Notes under the pieces: generated by a model
The model's input: the letters and a program-made list of their open reading frames with translations, nothing else
Told to the model about the DNA's origin: nothing
Databases searched by the model: none
Translations under genes and position numbers: made by a program
Source: Campanula takesimana
Taxonomy: Eukaryota; Streptophyta; Magnoliopsida; Asterales; Campanulaceae
DNA: 64,000 nt
NCBI GenBank assembly: GCA_026119855.1
Contig: JAOWBW010000220.1
Span: forward strand, 116,828 to 180,827
Direction of reading: 5' to 3'
Part shown: positions 11,257 to 23,440 of the stretch, one piece after another
Position numbering within the stretch: position 1 is the first letter of the stretch
Layout: every line of letters begins with the position of its first letter

Positions 11257-12464
11257 TGGACCTATTGAGAGAACACGGTCGATCTTAGGATGGCCCCACA
11301 AACACCTTTTGAGTAAAATGATTTCACCCACAAACAAGAAAAGACTCAACCACATAAAGAAAAATGACTCTTTTTTTTTATTTATTTAAAAAGTCGGAAG
11401 GACGGAGTCCTTTTTGGGGTTTCTAGAAAAAATAGTGGAATCGTCACACTAGTATATAGACCTTCTCGCGGTCCCATATACTCATCGGATTCCACCACGC
11501 TTGTGAGACCTACATGTGTCGGGATTAAACTAAATTAATGTAGTAAATCATACATGCGGGGACGGATTTTTATTTTCGTCCAAAATAACCACTTTTGGGG
11601 ACGGAGTTTTATTTCGTCCATTGCAACAAGTTGGCATGTATGATTTGAAGACATTAGTTTAGGGAAATCTCGGCACATGAAAAACCGACTTGGTCACGGA
11701 GTGTTAGACCCTAGACTAGAATTGTGTGGCTTGTGCTCGGCTTGAATATGAGGCTCAAAGGTCACCCCCGACATGTAGTCTTGAACTACGCCACGGGCTG
11801 AGGTTTACCGCTTCGAAAGAGCCAAGGTCGAGTGGAGCTTGAAACTTTCTAGGACGGGCCTCGACGGGTTTGGGGTTGGACTTGTGCGACTCGATAGTGA
11901 GCAGTTCATAGGAATATGTGCATGTAGTGTGAGGTCTAACATGTGACAAATTTTTTTTTTTCAAAAGAAATAAAAAAAACAAATAAGCACATAATTACAA
12001 CTTTCGAATCACCCGTGTGACCGATAAAAATAAACAGAAAGTAAAAACTGTTTTGTGCAGGCCCGGTGCCCACACACTGTCAAAACCACTCTGTTCTGTG
12101 CACTGTTCTGTTTTTGGAAAATGCCCAGAAGCGCGCGCATTAGGATGCCTACTCGGGAGGCGCGCGCGTTAGACAAAGAGGGGCAGAGGCGCCCGCATCT
12201 GGGTAACAACCTGTAAATCAGCGGGTTCAAGGGATTGCCTTGACCCTAAATAAAAATGCTTTCCCCTGCAGAATTTGTTAGCGCAGAAACATGGAATTGA
12301 AGGACAAGAAAGGAGGCGGGCGATTCTGGTAATTGGGGTCGGACGCGCGCGCTTTAGGCCAAGAAGGCCAGAGGCGCGCGCTTCCCACCCTTTTTACCAG
12401 AATGCCCAGAAAACAGTAATAAGAACACCAAAAGTTAAGAACACAAGTTTAACCCTCTAAATCA
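11257..12464 (-). other. Leader of the non-autonomous Tat-like element
   Basis: Non-coding sequence between the primer site and gag. It carries two GC-rich blocks (12129-12198 and 12341-12382) with GCGCGCG palindromes like those in its LTR. A segment at 11255-11345 is similar, in inverted orientation, to 7551-7630 in the same element. Confidence 0.7.
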
Positions 12465-12482
12465 TCCCCAGCGGAGTCGCCA
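12465..12482 (-). promoter_or_regulatory. Primer binding site, tRNA-Arg type
   Basis: On the minus strand it reads TGGCGACTCCGCTGGGGA, one base from the LTR end. This is the primer site known from Tat/Ogre elements, and it fixes the element's orientation. Confidence 0.93.
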
Positions 12483-12483
12483 C

Positions 12484-13741
12484 TGTAGATACCCCGGGAA
12501 ACCACAACTTGGCTAGAGCGGTGAATTATCCTAGGATGTCTAACTTGTTTTAGATTGTTTAGAGTCGCCACCTATGTTTTTAAAGGAACATAAGAAAAAC
12601 CTAGAAATAGCCTAATTTATGTACAAAACCAGAGATTCGGGAGAGAAGGGTTCGGGGGTTAGGTGACGGAGTGGGAAGTACTTAAACACCCACTCCGCCC
12701 CGCTTACACGGGTCTTGCTACTATTGGTGTTCTAATGCTAAATGTCCTTCAATTTATTAACAGTGCTAACAATTATAATGTAAAGAAAAAGGGGAAGAAA
12801 AGAGAATTGTTTTATTTATAAATTTACGCTAAACAATTACATTAAGAAATGTATAGGAAATTAAAGTAGAGATTAAAATGTAGGGAGATAACCCTAACCA
12901 ACTTTAATGTAGTAAAGTGGTCATTTGGTCATGTCCCATTAATGGGGATTACATACATCAAGAAGAAGAAAACAAAGGAAGAAAATGGAGTTGTACCTTG
13001 AGAAAGAGGACTTGGAACCTTGACTTGAAAGTGTTGTTGTTGTAATGAAATTGTTGTAGAACAATTTGTTGTATAGAAACTCTTGTTGGAGAATTTGTGT
13101 AGAGAATTGTGTATAGTGTAGGTGTAGTGAAAATGTGAGATTAAGGTCCAAAGAGTGTAAAAAGAGTCCAAAAAGAGTCCTTTTCTAAGGTAGAAGATGA
13201 TGGTTTTTATAGGTAAAAAAGAGAGGGAAATGATGGAGGGAAATTGGTCATCCATGTGAAATGGAATGGGCCAATCACAAATAAGATAAATGAATAAAAG
13301 AAAAATAAAAGAAATCAAATAATAAATGAAAAAAATATTAGTTTTGGGGAAAAGGCTTAGAATTTGGGATTGGGAGTTAATGAGAAAGGGGGGATGAATG
13401 TGGATGAGAAAAGAGGTCTTTTGTGATCAAGAAAGAGATGTTGCAAATAAGAAAAGGGAGGAAAATAAGGTGCAATCCGTTACTGCCAAAGTGGGAAGCG
13501 CGCGAGTCCCGCTTTTGGGGCGAGACGCGCGCGCAGCCCGTTAACAGTTCCGGAAGCGCCCGCGGCAGAAAAGGACAGAATGACAGAATGACCCTAAAAG
13601 TTAATTCTGTTATGCAGTTTAGTCCAAAACTAACGGAATCAGTTAAGAACTTAACCGAAGTAACAAAAATTAATGAAAATAAGTTAAATAAAAATACTTT
13701 GTATGCAATCGGGGTGAGAAGTCCAAGGCGGGGTGTCTACA
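12484..13741 (-). repeat. 5' LTR of the non-autonomous Tat-like element
   Basis: 1258 bp, nearly identical to 3703-4954 apart from scattered substitutions and a 6-base duplication (GGTGTA near 13120). It is followed on the minus strand by the primer site and flanked on the right by target duplication AGTAT. Confidence 0.93.
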
Positions 13742-14098
13742 AGTATATAAAGTATAAAGAAGATATTTTGTTCTTGAGTTGAGTTCCTAAAGAATGAGAG
13801 ACTAGTGTAATATGAAGATAATTCATAAAATTATGACTATTACGATTTAAGTCAACGAGAATGATTCCAGAACACAATATGTGTTGGAAAATGTATTCGA
13901 TGATTAGCGATAAATATACGCGAGATATGATTATGACTAGGTACAGTAAGACATATTCGACTACATGCTTAGAGTCTAAGATGTTGGGCTCTACTTGGAA
14001 GTAAGAGTATCGTGATAGACACATTAAGGTGTTAAAGATTATATGAATATGTACATGCAAATATGGCATATGACAAAGTGATATAGTATGACTTACCC

Positions 14099-16154
14099 TA
14101 TAGTGACCCCAAAACCCGTCCCTATTTATTTTATATTTTTGGGGATTTTTATTTGACTTATGTGTGCATTTTATGTGTTGTATCATATTTTATGATTGCA
14201 TATCTTGCTTGATTATTTGTGTTATTTACTTAGTTAGTAATAATAATGATTAAAGGAGTTAAATGATTAAGTTGAAACTTTAGGGTCCTTTGTGAAAATG
14301 TAACTTCAGGGGTTAAAGTGTTCAAATCGAAAGTTGGGTGACCAATTTGTGAAATTGGGTAAAAACCCTTTATAAGTAATTTTTCTATCTTTTTCTTTCT
14401 CTGTGTTTTCTTAATCTGCAACTCTCTCGTACTTTCTCTTAGGGTTAGAAACAAAAAGGTAAGTTCAACCCATTTCGAGTTAATTCTTTTTATTTACTTA
14501 CCCATTTTAAAATCTAATTATATAAAAATGATTATGGCGTTGAATAGGTCATTTCTACCCGAACAAAACTTATTTCTATGACACTTTTTCCGGAAATAGG
14601 TAAGTTACTAATTCCCTTTTAATATTAAAATGGTCATATATGTTATACTTGATACTTGTACTTGTTAATTTTGTGATTTGAATAATATTTGTGATACTTA
14701 TAATTTTGGGACAAATGGAGTATTTGGAAAGTTGATATTGGTTGTGTAAAGAAGTCATATTTGTGTTGTATAACTCAGTTTGGTTGAATTATGTTTGATA
14801 AGATACATGTTGGTTCGTACTTTTGGGACGGTGAAACGAAGGGAGTAAAATTAGCAAGTTTTGGTCCTGGCGGGTATGTTGGGCGGCCGCCCAAATAGGG
14901 CGTGCGACCGCCCATCTATCTGGAAGATTTTGGTCGTGGGGCAGAGCATTTTGGGCGGCCGCACAAGCTGGTGTGGGCGACCGCCCAGGGTTGCTGAAAT
15001 AGTTGAGTTGTTTCATTTCAAGGGATTTAAAGTTCAATCTTGGTCTAGGTCTTATGTGATATCCTAGAGTACCTAGAGGGTTGTTGTGGAATTTGACTGA
15101 ATGTTAAGTGGATATTGTTGAACATCTTTTGATGTGGTTTGGATTGGGTTATCTTTGTAAAGTGTTTGGCTTGGTTCCCTACTTTGGAATCATTACCCTG
15201 GTTGTTGTTTAAGCAAGTATTCATTACTATGCTCGTTTTAAAGTCCAGCTGGTACTACTTGTTGTGGTTTCGGGCAGTGGTAGGGATTATGATGGCACAC
15301 GAGCCAAGTTCATTGTAAGGCTTTTACCATTGGTTTCCCATTTTTAACCCCCTTCCTTGGGCCAAAGGTTGGGCGCTTTGGGTTATGACATTGTGTCATT
15401 TTCCCCCTCTTGCTGTTGTTTGCGTGGTTGTTATTGTTTGGTTCCGGAACCGGCTTCAGCCCTTAGGTGCTGCTCAGTTGATATCTCTTTGATGATTGTA
15501 TTTGTTTCGAGAACCTTGGCTCAATATCCACTTATGAGTGTTTATTTCCGCCTTATGTGCTGTATGATGAGTTGGTCGTTATTTCCAACCGGTATGGGAC
15601 GGTTGGCGATAGGGAGCCTCTCATGTTATGTGCTAAATGAATGTTTATTGACATTGTTCAATTATGAGTATCATTTCCGCATGTAACGTAGTTGCATTTT
15701 TGTAGCTTACTGAGATTTATTCTCACCCTTTATTTGTTTACTGTTTTAGATAAAGGAGAGCCCAGGGGATAGGTCACTTCAAGGGAGGACGTCGAGGAGG
15801 TGATTCTGGGTAAGACATTTTGGGAAAGTAAGTTTGGTATGTAAAGGCTACATTAAGTAAATGTATAACCTTTTGGGTAGTGTACCCGTGACTTCATCTT
15901 GGTATCACCTATTTTTGGAACAGGTTGGTGAGTTGTAAATTTGTAAGTAAAGCGTGTAAGCCTTATGGCTAAGTACTTGTGATTGTGAAAGTTTGTTTGT
16001 GTGGAATGAAGTCAAGTTTAAAATAGATGTATCTTGGTTATATGAAACTTTTATGAAAGTAGATTTCAAAAAAATTTCCTAAAATGTTTTATGACGTCTT
16101 CCGTGCGTGTCCCGAGCGTGGGGCCACGTAGGACCACGGGTACGGGGCGCGACA
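14099..16154 (+). repeat. Solo LTR of a third Tekay-like family (family B)
   Basis: It starts TATAGTGACCCC and ends GGGCGCGACA, with target duplication TACCC at 14094-14098 and 16155-16159. The first dinucleotide is TA instead of TG, which a single G-to-A change explains. The layout follows the other Tekay-like LTRs: AGGGTCCTTTGTGAAAAT near 14280, GGGACA...GGAG boxes near 14710, the four-palindrome array at 14880, and TACTGAGATTTATTCTCACC near 15700. It has no internal region left. Confidence 0.87.
14880..14987 (+). promoter_or_regulatory. Four-palindrome G/C array in LTR family B
   Basis: Copies at 14880-14893 (perfect palindrome TGGGCGGCCGCCCA), 14901-14914 (right arm good, left arm decayed), 14952-14965 and 14974-14987. 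Centres are 21, 51 and 22 bp apart, nearly as in family A and the Tekay LTRs. Confidence 0.75.
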
Positions 16155-16488
16155 TACCCTACTACTTGGTTGGGGTCTGTTATTAATAGACTCTAATTTG
16201 GCTTGATTATGTTACGTGAACACATTATGTGCCATTGTTATACTGATTTGTATTCGCAATTATTGCGTACGTGTACTTATATTTGGTGAGCACATGATTA
16301 CATGGTTAATGAAGAGCTAGTCCACTACTTTTGGACTTAGTTCTACTCTCGTAGTTCAAGTAAATACCTACTTATGCATTCTTGTGTGAGTCCAGCTGGT
16401 CCTTGCTTGTTCAGAGATATATAGGTTCACCCTTATCGCGAGTGCAGGGGCTAAGTGATAATCGGGGATCTATGTATCTGCGCTTGAC

Positions 16489-16513
16489 CCCTTACTACCG
16501 ATAATAGTAAGGG
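16489..16513 (+). other. CCCTTACTA/TAGTAAGGG stem-loop in LTR family A
   Basis: A perfect 9-bp stem around the 7-base loop CCGATAA. The Tekay LTRs carry the same stem with the loop CCGGCCA (53449-53473 and 60551-60575 on the plus strand). Confidence 0.7.
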
Positions 16514-17318
16514 TATATAGCCTCCTTTGTTAGAGCAATACGCCTGATAAAGTGACTGCTATACCTCTTGTCTTGAATCTTGTTCTCGAGTGTGATACTG
16601 GTTACCGGGTCCTCTTGTGTACTGCACAGCAGCAACTTGATTGATCGCGATTTGTCAACTGCAATAAGCAACGACAACAATGGTTTACTTGGGAGGAATA
16701 AGGTTGGAATATCCTTTGTAACATGATAGTTTTGCCTTACGTGTTAGCTACTTGATGAGTTGGCTTAGCCTCTCATATACTTGTTACTTGATGACATCTT
16801 GAGCATGATTACTTGATAATCTTCTTGATTTGCATGATTACATGATAACATGCTATGTACTTGTATCTAGTAACTTACTGAGATTTATCTCACCCCGTTC
16901 CTTGTTTATTTGTTTCCCCCCCAGGAAAGCAAGTGGTAATACGTTGTGAGGCTCGACTTAGCAGGGGCCTACTTGGCAGGTTGTTCTTGTTTGGGGATTG
17001 TTATCCTTTCCAGTTTTGGTGAGGACGATTTTGTATCAGTTGTTTAGACTCAGTATATTGAGTAGACTTGTATAGTTCTTGTAATGCCAGCTTATATGCC
17101 AGGCATGTTTTCCGCTGTGTATAACCACATTTGGTTTAAATTTTCTTGGTATAGAACTTGTGGTGAGCTATTTTAGCTCGTTCCTCTTGAGTATATATAT
17201 ATATATATATGATGTCAGTTTGATATAAGCAGATGTCATTCAGTTTCTCGTTTCTTGTTAGTTACGCGCACCAGATTCGAGGTTCTATTAGGGAACCCCG
17301 GGACTTGGGGGCGTGTCA

Positions 17319-19145
17319 ACCATCCACCAAAGTGTACCTACCACCCAGGTTCCTTTTATCCCACTGGAAGGATTTCCCATGTGTCCATCCGGATTCAACA
17401 CATATGGTCCGATCCCAACAAATCGAACACCCGTAGCCCCTGTCACCACCGGGTTACCACCTCCGGCTTTTCCAACCTCATCCCAAGGGGTGCCGTACCC
17501 ATTTCACTACCCAGTAGCACAAACCCCTGAAGCCATCCCATCATACATCCCAGCAAGTAATCCGGGATATGGGTATGTCTATACCCATGCACCAACTCAA
17601 AGCCTTCCCCCGGTAATACCATCCACCACTGTGCCTCCGACCATAATGCCAGTAACAACCCAAACCATGGGATCTATCAATTCTAGCCCGCATGTGGACC
17701 CTCAAATGGGATGGTTGGTGGAGAAGTTGAAGCAAATGGAATAAAGGTTTGAGGGGATGAACGAGAAGAAGTCCACCTTGGGAATCACCGATCTCGATAA
17801 AATTGTTCCCCTCCCTCACAGATTTAAAATGCCAGAGATTGATAAGTTTGATGGAACTACTTGCCCCCAGACTCATCTCAATGCCTACACCTTAGCAATG
17901 AGGGCGAAGGGTTGTACCGTGCAACAAATGGCCGACACTCAAATGGTTCTTTAACCTAAACGACGAATCTCGGGTCACATGGGACCAGATCAAAGAATCA
18001 TTCCTTACCAAATACCGGTCTAACTTGGAATGGAAAACCAATCGCACTGACTTGCAAGGTACCTTGCAAAAGAACGACGAACCAATCGGTGAATTCTACA
18101 AGAGATGTAATTACAAGCTTGGAGAAATTTCCAATCTGCCCACTGAGGATGAACAACTAGATATTTTTCAGTCATGCCTGAAACCTCAATTGCGAGCTTT
18201 GATCAGTCACCACTTTTACCCCAATCTCCGGGCTATAGTAACCGCAGGGTCCAAGTTTGAGAAAACTCTTAGCGAGCAGTCCTCCGCCCAAGGTAGTGGT
18301 AATTCCTACAGATACCTCCCTCCAACGACCGGTAAAGGGAAAGAGACCCCAGGGGTAGTTAACAACATCCAAGGGGAAAACCCGGGACAAGCTCTACAAA
18401 AGGCCGGAAACTCGAAGAGACGTCCGTATGTGAGGTTGAAGATTTTGAGATGCCTATAAGAAAGGTATTTGAGGGGCTAGTTAAGCAAGGCCTTGTAAAA
18501 CCTTTGGTTAACTACCAACCCAGAAATCCCGAGAAACACCTCGACAAAAGTAGGAGGTGTGCCTTTCACAATTATCACGGACACACCACCGATGAATGTT
18601 CCGTGGTAAAGCATGTCATCCTTGACCTGATCGATAAGGGGAAGCTTGAACACCCTCGGGGTCCAAATGTATTCAACAACCCTTTCCTCGACAAAAGTGC
18701 CATCAACATGATTGAGTTCAGGCAAAACAGCGTGAACATGATTGAGCTTGGGGAACCAGCACCGGTAACCTTCCTAGAATTTAACACCCCACTGGTGGAA
18801 ATCGGGGAAAGATGGAAGGACATCCTGTGGGCATGTGTACAAGAGGGAAAGATGAAATTCCCCCCAGATTGTATGATGGCCAACGTACTAAGTGCAAGGG
18901 TCCCGTACCGGAATGTCGACAACTTGGTCGTGATTAAACTCACTGAGCACAGTCTAACCTACGAAGAATGCATGGAGGAAATGAGAAGGGCCATTAAGAA
19001 CGAGGTGGAAAGCCAAAGCCACAGTCTAAATGAGTGTTGTCCTCCTCACAACGATCATTTCCATGTCATAGAACCATGTAGCTCGTCAACCGGCAAAAGA
19101 TTGGTTGAAAGGGTATGTCCCTACAATGAGGGAAATGTGTTTTAA
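17319..19145 (+). pseudogene. gag: Tat gag, capsid and zinc-finger part, broken
   Basis: The frame continues the N-terminal piece that ends at 1978. After a Pro-rich stretch comes FKMPEIDKFDG (near 17824), the start of the capsid domain, then a frameshift near 17950, then the core with WKTNRTDLQ and QLRALISHHFYPNL. After another shift at about 18450 the nucleocapsid region has CAFHNYHGHTTDEC (near 18560), a CxxxH-type finger usual in Tat Gag, followed by LKHKI-like sequence. The stops and shifts mean no full Gag can be made. In a working element Gag would form the RNA-packaging particle. Confidence 0.88.
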
Positions 19146-19213
19146 GTGGCAAGAAGCCCGGAAATCTCCAATTATGAGGAGCACCTCATCAAATAAGAGG
19201 GGCAATCCGCTCT

Positions 19214-20593
19214 ATGTCTCGCGAAGAGCTCCGGCTCCTCTGTGAAAGTGATGATGATGAGGTATCTTCCTATGTGCCTCCCCGTATCCCGTCCCAAAAT
19301 GAAGAGGAGGGCTTTCCGGCTTTAGATGATTTCTTATCCTTGCCGCCACTCTCGCCACCACCTCAGTTCGGCGATGATGGGTCTTTGTTTTCGGACCACT
19401 TCTGTTGTATGTTGACCTTAGAAAAACTTCGAGAGACCGTAGGAGTCTGGGAAGAAAAGGACATCCGCCCTGTTTCTATCTAAGAAATCCGTGAGTCCGC
19501 CTATGCCTCAAAGGGAATGATCACAGTGAATGAGTTAAGAAAGGAAGCATGGCCTTACTCCACCAAGGATTTGCCAACACCCGCGGAAGAATTGGGGGAA
19601 GTTTATGACTCCACGGAAATAAGTGTGTTGACCCGCTCTGGGAAAGTACACACGAAAAATCCTAAGAAACCTCCACCACAGGAGCACCGCTTACCACCCT
19701 CTTTTGCCAAAGAAGCGGGAGACGTGGATCTCGAAAAGGAAGACCCCGTCTTTACTCAACTGAAAAGGACCCAAGCCAACATATCTCTTTGGTCCCTCCT
19801 TACGTCCTCTTACCCGCACAAGCTCAAGTTAGAGGAATGCTTGGCTCAAACCATGGTGCCCACCACGGCTACTCCCGAGGAATCCGTACAAATGATTTGG
19901 AGAGTTCAATATGGAAACATCATCACCTTCACAGATTTGTATCTACCCAAATTCGGAGCTAACCACAAAGAGGCTCTCTACATCACGGTACAGTTGGATG
20001 ACCGTCGCCTCCCCCGAGTCTTGGTTGACAATGGGTCCGCCATGAATGTCCTCCCTGCCAAGATGATGGGCTTACTTGGTCTTAGAGTGGAAAACCTGAA
20101 ACCCTCCGCGATCACGGTCAAAGCCTATGACTCGATGTCACGATCAGTCTTGGGGGTGGCTACCTTGGATCTTTGGTTTGTGAAACAAGTGGTACCGAAG
20201 GAATTCTAAGTACTTGACATCCCGATCTCATTCACTACTTTGTTGGGGCGCCCGTGGCTTCACAAGGTCAATGGAGTAGCCTCTACCCTCCACCAGTGTG
20301 TAAAATATGTGCAAGGGAACAACCTAACAGTCATATATGGGGACAACGTCACCACAGAAGGAACCAACACCAACGGAATCCCTGTGTTGGAAATTAAGCA
20401 CGAGGAGAATGGTATGGTCTTGACCGGCTTCACTGAAATGCCTTCTAAGACCCATGTCTGTTGTGTGGACCTCACGCTCATGAAAGACAGGATTCCCCCC
20501 CCCCACAATGAAGATGATGCGTTTAATGCACTACCTCCCAGGACTTGGTCTTGGGAAGAAGCTCCAAGGAACTCACAAGATCGTCGAAATTAG
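19214..20593 (+). pseudogene. Tat protease region, broken
   Basis: The frame at 19517-20209 ends with LYITVQLDDRRLPRVLVDNGS (near 19970-20036). DNGS is the active-site form of the retropepsin-like aspartic protease found in Tat elements, followed by MNVLP. A stop at 20207 splits the protease from its C-terminal part (LGRPWLHKVNGVASTLHQ, near 20240). The part before 19483 is an acidic linker of no clear fold. The protease would cut the Gag-Pol precursor; here it is inactive by frame breaks. Confidence 0.83.
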
Positions 20594-21581
20594 GGAGCAA
20601 AAGACACTCCATGGCTTGGGGTATAAGCCAACTCCCGAAGACATCAAAATGGATAAGGAAATGGCCCAAAGAAAGAGCCGAGCAAGAACTCAAGGAGTCC
20701 CATACAGAGATCTTAACCTTCGTCCATATACCTTTGATATGAGTCGTTACTTTGTGAAGGGAGGAGTCCAAACCGAAGCCTCGAGGAAAACAGAGCCAAT
20801 GATAACCAACTGGGACAAGCTTCAAGAGGACCTTATAAGATTCCGAGGGATGACCGCTAACCCCGTAAGGAGGGCATTCCTAGATATGCCCGAGATGCCC
20901 GGTCCCACCAAGGCCACGGTGATACATGAGTACTCTTTCAAAGGGGTGCCCGAGATGGTGAAACAATTTGAGGCTTGGTCCATGGAAACAAATGGCAAGG
21001 AAGAAGAACCCGCCTGGGGTCAGAATGATAAACACAAGTTTGAGGAGTGGGATCCCAATGAAGCCAAAGAGGAAGTCACTGATGACGAATGGGACGGCGT
21101 GGTAATGCAAGGGTTATTTGAGGAAGAGCTGGTTGTGCCGGACTTGATCAATCTAGGGAAAGAAATGGTTGCAGCAATAGAGGACGGACCCCCTGAGGTT
21201 CTCGACCCCGACACCTTGATTGGGCGAAATGACATGCCTCTGAAGAATTGGGTGACTCTTTCCGGACCAGTGGCTAGCAAAGAGGAAATGACCGCAAAAC
21301 TTGGATTGGTTCCCCGCCCCCTAGAGTCGGAGGTCATAGGGTCTAATGTAGTTGAGTCTCCTCAATCCCTTGTCTTTGAGTTTGAGTCTGTCTCCTCCGA
21401 GGTCCTCACGCCCGAGGATTATGATCTTGTGGCAAACGTTGTATTCCCTTTTGCATTGAATGAAATGATAGACCTTTCCGAGTATCGACTCATTGCCAAC
21501 TTATTAGATGATAAATTAACTAACAATATAAAAATGGTTAATGACGAATCACCTAATAATACAGACACACTAAACGAATAA
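20508..21581 (+). pseudogene. Linker between Tat protease and reverse transcriptase
   Basis: An open frame of 357 codons rich in Glu and Asp, without a known domain. It opens with GLGLGKKLQG, a Gly/Lys-rich G-patch-like piece often seen after the Tat protease. It lies in the position where Tat polyproteins have a long variable spacer. Its openness seems to be chance survival, since the domains on both sides are broken. Confidence 0.6.
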
Positions 21582-21599
21582 TACATTAAAGAACTTTCA

Positions 21600-23192
21600 A
21601 AGCAGGTTATTGACCGAGAGGAAAATCGTGCCCAAGTTGCCGAAGAGTTTTTGACTAAGGTTAATTTGGGGACTGCGGATGAGCCAAAAGAGACACAGAT
21701 TGGTAGCTACTTCAAAGGGACCGAGAGGAAAGACTTGTTTGAGTTGCTCAAGGAATATGTGGATGTTTTCGCTTGGTCCTATAAGGACATGCCAGGGTTA
21801 GATGCCTCGATCGTGGAGCAAAAGATCCCCGTGGATCCCGAAGTAAAACCGGTCAAGCAAAAGCTTCGACGAATCAAACCGGAGTGGTCTTTGAAAGTCA
21901 AAGAAGAGATTGAGAAATTGCTCCGAGTCGGCTTCATAAGGGTGATAGAATATCCCTCGTGGCTTTCCAACATAGTGACAGTGACAAAGGCCAATGGAAA
22001 GGTCCGATGTTGTGTTGACTTCAGGGACCTCAACAAAGTGAGTCCCAAGGATGATTTCCCTCTCCCGAACATCGATATGCTTGTGGACACAACCTCTAGT
22101 TTCGAGGTCAAGTCCTTCGTGGACGGTTTCGCCGGATATAATCAAATCAAAATGGCCGAAGAGGACCAATAAAAGACCGCCTTCACCACCCCATGGGGGA
22201 CCTTTTTCTATACTATAATGCCTTTTGGGCTAAGGAACGCTGGGGCTACTTACCAAAGGGCCGCAACCGCACTCTTCCATGACATGATCCACAAAGAAAT
22301 AGAGGTGTATGTAGATGACATGATCGTCCATTCCAAAGGAATCGATGGGCAGCACCTAATCGACTTAAGAAAGTTCTTTGATAGGTTGAGAAACCACTCC
22401 ATGAGGCTCAACCCGGCTAAGTGCACTTTTAGGGTTTCCCGCGGCAAAGTTTTGGGGTACATGGTCACCGAACGTGGCATTGAAATCGACCCCGGAAAGG
22501 TCAAGGCAATTGTGGAGATGAGGCCGCCCCGTACTTAAACGGAGGTGAAAGCTTTCATGGGACGACTGCAATACATTAGTCGTTTCATAAACCAACTCAC
22601 CCCCACGTGTGAGCCCATTTTCAAATTGTTGAGGAAAAACGCCAAGGTCGAATGGAATGAGGAATGTCAAAGGGCCTTCGAGAAAATCAAAGCCTACCTT
22701 ACCCATCCGCCGATCCTTTGCCCTCCACACAAGGATAAGCCTCTTTTGTTATACTTGACAGTAACAGATGCCTCGGTGGGAGCCATGTTGTCCCAAGAGA
22801 AAAGAGATTCAAAAGTAGAGAACGCCATCTACTTTGTGAGCTGGAAACTGTAAGGGAGTGAACTTAACTATTCCGCAATTGAAAAGACGTGTGCCGGACT
22901 GGTATGGGTAGTGAGAAAATTGAAGCACTACATGCATTCCCACTCGATACAGATCATCTCCAAAATAGATCCCATCAAATGTTTGTTGGAAAAGCCTTCT
23001 CTGTCCATAAGACTCGCCAAATGGTCTTTCTTCTTAGCAGAATATGACATCAGTCATGTGACGCGAAAAGCAGTCAAGGGGAGAATTATGGCAGAACACT
23101 TAGCAGATTTCCCTAGCAATGAAGAAAAGGAAACTGGCCCACAATTCCCCGACGAAGGGATATTTTCTCTCGAAGGCAAAAGCAAATGGTAA
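21600..23192 (+). pseudogene. pol: Tat reverse transcriptase and RNase H, broken
   Basis: The reverse transcriptase starts near 21800 and includes RCCVDFRDLNKVSPKDDFPLP (near 22005), PFGLRNAGATYQ (near 22222) and the catalytic YVDDM (22306-22323). Stops lie at 22170, 22536 and 22851. The first RNase H follows (TVTDASVGAMLSQ near 22760; NYSAIEKTCAGLVW near 22870). The active-site aspartates are still readable, so the decay is by stops rather than by loss of motifs. RT and RNase H copy element RNA into DNA in the particle. Confidence 0.93.
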
Positions 23193-23440
23193 CTGTTATT
23201 TGATGGCGCTGCAAACAAAAGGGGAAACGGCATTGGAATGCTTTTGGTGGATCCAAAGGACGAGCACACCCCTATTGCCATTAAATTGAACTTTGACGTG
23301 ACCAACAATGCCGCCGAATATGAGGCATGCACAGCTGGCTTAGAGGCCGCCCTGGAAAGGAACGTGAAATAATCGAAAGTCTATGGGGATTCAGCCTTGA
23401 TCATCAACCAAGTGTCTAACAAATGGAAGACGTTGGACCT
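23193..23440 (+). pseudogene. Second (archaeal-type) RNase H of the Tat element, broken
   Basis: After a stop at about 23190 a second RNase H is readable: LLFDGAANKRGNGIG (first catalytic Asp), NNAAEYEACTAGLEAALE (catalytic Glu), and YGDSALIINQV (catalytic Asp). A stop interrupts it near 23370. Two RNase H domains in series are a known mark of the Tat lineage and support the classification. Confidence 0.9.

Larger units (their letters stand above)
3703..13741 (-). mobile_element. Non-autonomous Tat-like LTR retrotransposon with truncated gag and no pol
   Basis: Two 1.25-kb LTRs (3703-4954 and 12484-13741), a tRNA-Arg-type primer site next to the right LTR, and target duplication AGTAT (3698-3702 and 13742-13746) define a complete element on the minus strand. 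The interior holds one gag-like frame, long non-coding sequence, a minisatellite and a hAT insertion. I see no protease, RT, RNase H or integrase. It must have been mobilised by proteins of an autonomous Tat relative. By eye the LTRs differ by about 14 substitutions and one 6-base indel, so the insertion is older than Tekay copy 1 but much younger than the Tat host. Confidence 0.92.
1979..17318 (+). repeat. Solo LTR of a Tekay-like family (family A), itself interrupted twice
   Basis: It begins TGTAACGCCCG and ends GGGGGCGTGTCA, with target duplication ACCAT on both sides (1974-1978 and 17319-17323). Its own sequence is 1979-3702, 13747-14098 and 16160-17318, about 3.2 kb. It is related to, but clearly diverged from, the 2.52-kb LTRs of the two Tekay copies in this window: the start, end, palindrome array, stem-loops and the CTTACTGAGATTTATCTCACC stretch near 16870 all match. 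No internal coding region remains, so it is a product of LTR-LTR recombination. The interruptions are a Tat-like element at 3703 and a second solo LTR at 14099. Confidence 0.9.

Noticed and set aside
12930..13318. Frames in the Tat-like LTRs (also at 4148-4394)
   Set aside because: Present in both LTR copies, low complexity (Ser/Phe/Thr-rich), no domain.
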